Translations under genes and position numbers: made by a program
Shown here: positions 62,694-63,941 of the stretch, one piece after another
Position numbering within the stretch: the first letter of the stretch is position 1
Layout: the number at the start of each line of letters is the position of its first letter
Source: Verrucomicrobiota bacterium
GTDB taxonomy: Bacteria > Verrucomicrobiota > Verrucomicrobiia > Limisphaerales > PALSA-1396
Length of the DNA: 63,941 nucleotides
NCBI GenBank assembly: GCA_016200005.1
Contig: JACQFP010000017.1
Coordinates: forward strand, 1 to 63,941
Reading direction: 5' to 3'
The notes under the pieces: generated by a model
The model's database searches: none
Seen by the model: the letters and a program-made list of their open reading frames with translations, nothing else
Told to the model about the DNA's origin: nothing

Positions 62694-63266
62694 ATGGACC
62701 GGACTGAATTTGATATTCTGTGCGAGGGAGCAAGCGCGGAAGAAACCCGGCTCTTGTCGAAACTGCTGGCCGAATGGTGCGATGGCGATGAACGCTCGTT
62801 CCCCGTTCATCTCGCCCTGCTCACAAGGGCGCAATGGCGGGCGGCTGCCAGCGTGCCCCGGTCAGTTGACCAGTCACGGGAAATCTTGGAGCGGACATTC
62901 AGCGAGCATCGGCAACACATCATTGGTCTCGTGAAAAGCTTCGAGGAAGCGACCGAAGCGAAGTTGCAAGCCTTGGAAAAATCTCAGACCGCGCAAGCAC
63001 GGCAGGCTGGCGAGTCCGTGGAAACATTGCGCTCGCAACTGGCCGAAGTCAGAGCCGTGGCAAAATTGATGGAAGGCGACTTGCGGACTGGTGCGGAAGA
63101 ATGGCATCGGGCGCATCAGCAGTTCGAGACGGAACGCCGCAAACTCGACACTGCCTTGGGGGCGATGAACCAATACTGGGACATTCAGCAATTGGTTTTC
63201 ACAGGATTGTTGTTACTGGCCGCGTGCGGCATCGGCCTTTTGATTGGTCATTTTGTCTGGCGCTGA
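62694..63266 (+). CDS. TraM-like coiled-coil protein with C-terminal membrane anchor
   Basis: 190 aa, preceded by a clear ribosome-binding site (GAGGAA, 6 bp before the ATG). The N-terminal part is MDRTEFDILCEGASAEETRL with LSKLLAEWCDG. The middle (about 60-150) is a long charged helix or coiled coil (VKSFEEATEAKLQALEKSQT, ETLRSQLAEVRAVAKLMEGD). A single membrane helix ends the protein (LVFTGLLLLAACGIGLLIGH). In gene order it takes the place of TraM in IncP-like traKLM sets. Sequence alone does not prove that identity. Confidence 0.65.
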   Translation: MDRTEFDILCEGASAEETRLLSKLLAEWCDGDERSFPVHLALLTRAQWRAAASVPRSVDQSREILERTFSEHRQHIIGLVKSFEEATEAKLQALEKSQTAQARQAGESVETLRSQLAEVRAVAKLMEGDLRTGAEEWHRAHQQFETERRKLDTALGAMNQYWDIQQLVFTGLLLLAACGIGLLIGHFVWR

Positions 63267-63274
63267 CTTCACCG

Positions 63275-63291
63275 TTCCGGCATCGCCGGAA
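63275..63291. terminator. 7-3-7 palindrome just after the TraM-like gene
   Basis: TTCCGGC-ATC-GCCGGAA is a perfect hairpin 9 bp after the stop codon of the last gene of the plus-strand module. No T-tract follows, so it is terminator-like rather than a proven terminator. Confidence 0.4.
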
Positions 63292-63941
63292 ACCCACCGG
63301 AACCAGCGCGCGCTCCGCACCGTGATCGCACCCCGCCGCCCGTGCGTTCACTCTGCTCCGCGCGCGTTCGTTCCGGTTTGAGAATCACGCAGTCGCGTAG
63401 CGCTTCCGTTGGAAGCTTGGCGCCGGTCTCTCCGCTTTTTCCGCCATTCCGCCAGACGCTTCATGGCGGGACCGCTCCGTTTCCCGGCAGCCAACATCCC
63501 ATCACTACGTTCCCGAACGTAACCGCCACTGACTTGGTTGGCTCGGGAAATTTGGACAGCGCACGCCCCCCTTCACCATGAGTAAAACAGGCATTAGCCG
63601 TTTGCCACGGATGTCCGGCAATCCCCGAGTCCTTCCTCTGGAGCGACTTAGTTTTTCGCGCATTTCTAAGTATTCGGCTCACGCCATCGGTTTCCAAACA
63701 GCCGTTGACACCTGTTCATGTCACTGTGGTGAACTTGGGTAAACCCAAGCAAAGGCGGCCAGTGCTTATTTGGGTGGTCACGACTCGGAGTGCTAATTTC
63801 CTAGGAATTTGTCGGACTTAGAATTGGGTTGCTGTGGCGGAGCCTTCTGGTGCCGTTCTGCGCCTGAGCAAAATTATTGTTACTCAACGCCACACCGTTT
63901 CCCTGCACTCTCGCAAGCGGTTCTTGACCGTTTTTCTCCCC
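63292..63941. other. Gene-free right end
   Basis: About 650 bp without a convincing gene. Short frames exist (for example from an ATG near 63579, about 54 codons) but lack a ribosome-binding site, recognisable motifs or codon-pattern support. The next gene of the element presumably starts beyond the window. Confidence 0.5.

Noticed and set aside
63342-63697. Short frames at the right end
   Set aside because: Mutually overlapping on both strands, no ribosome-binding sites and no motifs.
1-63941. rRNA or tRNA genes
   Set aside because: No cloverleaf with a GTTCRA-type T-arm and CCA-end context, and no rRNA core sequence, was noticed on reading; a covariance-model scan would settle it.

Overview
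The window looks like chromosomal DNA of a polysaccharide-degrading Verrucomicrobiota bacterium (Limisphaerales/Pedosphaera-like is my best guess). The guess rests on H-X9-DG-type pseudopilins with a [17 protein letters not shown] helix next to large secreted LamG/CBM proteins, many Tat- and Sec-exported sugar enzymes, and a complete L-rhamnose pathway entry. No rRNA, tRNA or CRISPR array was seen.

Region 1 (1-4.6 kb and 32.5-36.8 kb): two loci, each with a pseudopilin gene beside very large secreted adhesin/binding proteins (PA14-like, LamG, Ig-like and CBM6-like modules). Region 2 (4.8-32.5 kb): a rhamnose/rhamnogalacturonan utilisation island. It holds an AraC regulator, L-rhamnose isomerase (rhaI), a sugar-binding lipoprotein, debris of two ABC permeases, an AraA-like isomerase, the RhaT symporter, a sulfatase, a GH106-type enzyme (frameshifted), a GH127 enzyme, a type-B carboxylesterase, a GH78 rhamnosidase, several unrecognised exported proteins and a beta-helix protein broken by an in-frame stop. 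Region 3 (37-43.7 kb): a FadR-type regulator, a PL22-like oligogalacturonate lyase, a chimeric gene remnant, a polytopic membrane protein, a Tat-exported paralogue of a Region 2 protein and a CE4 deacetylase. Working model: extracellular enzymes release rhamnose, arabinose and galacturonides from pectin-like polymers; RhaT (and formerly an ABC importer) brings rhamnose in; RhaI isomerises it.

Region 4 (43.9-63.3 kb) is a decayed mobile segment. Two TraK/TraL-like modules (45.6-44.0 kb on the minus strand; 61.5-63.3 kb on the plus strand) bracket cargo. The cargo is an ion-transporter-superfamily permease with an NhaR-type regulator, a PGPGW/HPF/CBM48/CNNM cluster, a PadR-regulated CzcCBA-like metal efflux system, an HMA-domain fragment, a complete IS5-family element, a MerR regulator and a CopZ-like protein. 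A coupling-protein fragment and the N-terminal part of a MobF relaxase remain. Upstream of the second TraK-like gene is an oriT-like region with inverted repeats and three triplets of a hexamer at exactly 10-bp spacing.

A theme of the window is gene decay: three conserved frames are interrupted in frame by three different stop codons (TAA, TAG, TGA), two large genes carry frameshifts, and several genes survive only as fragments or fusions. Some lesions could be assembly errors.
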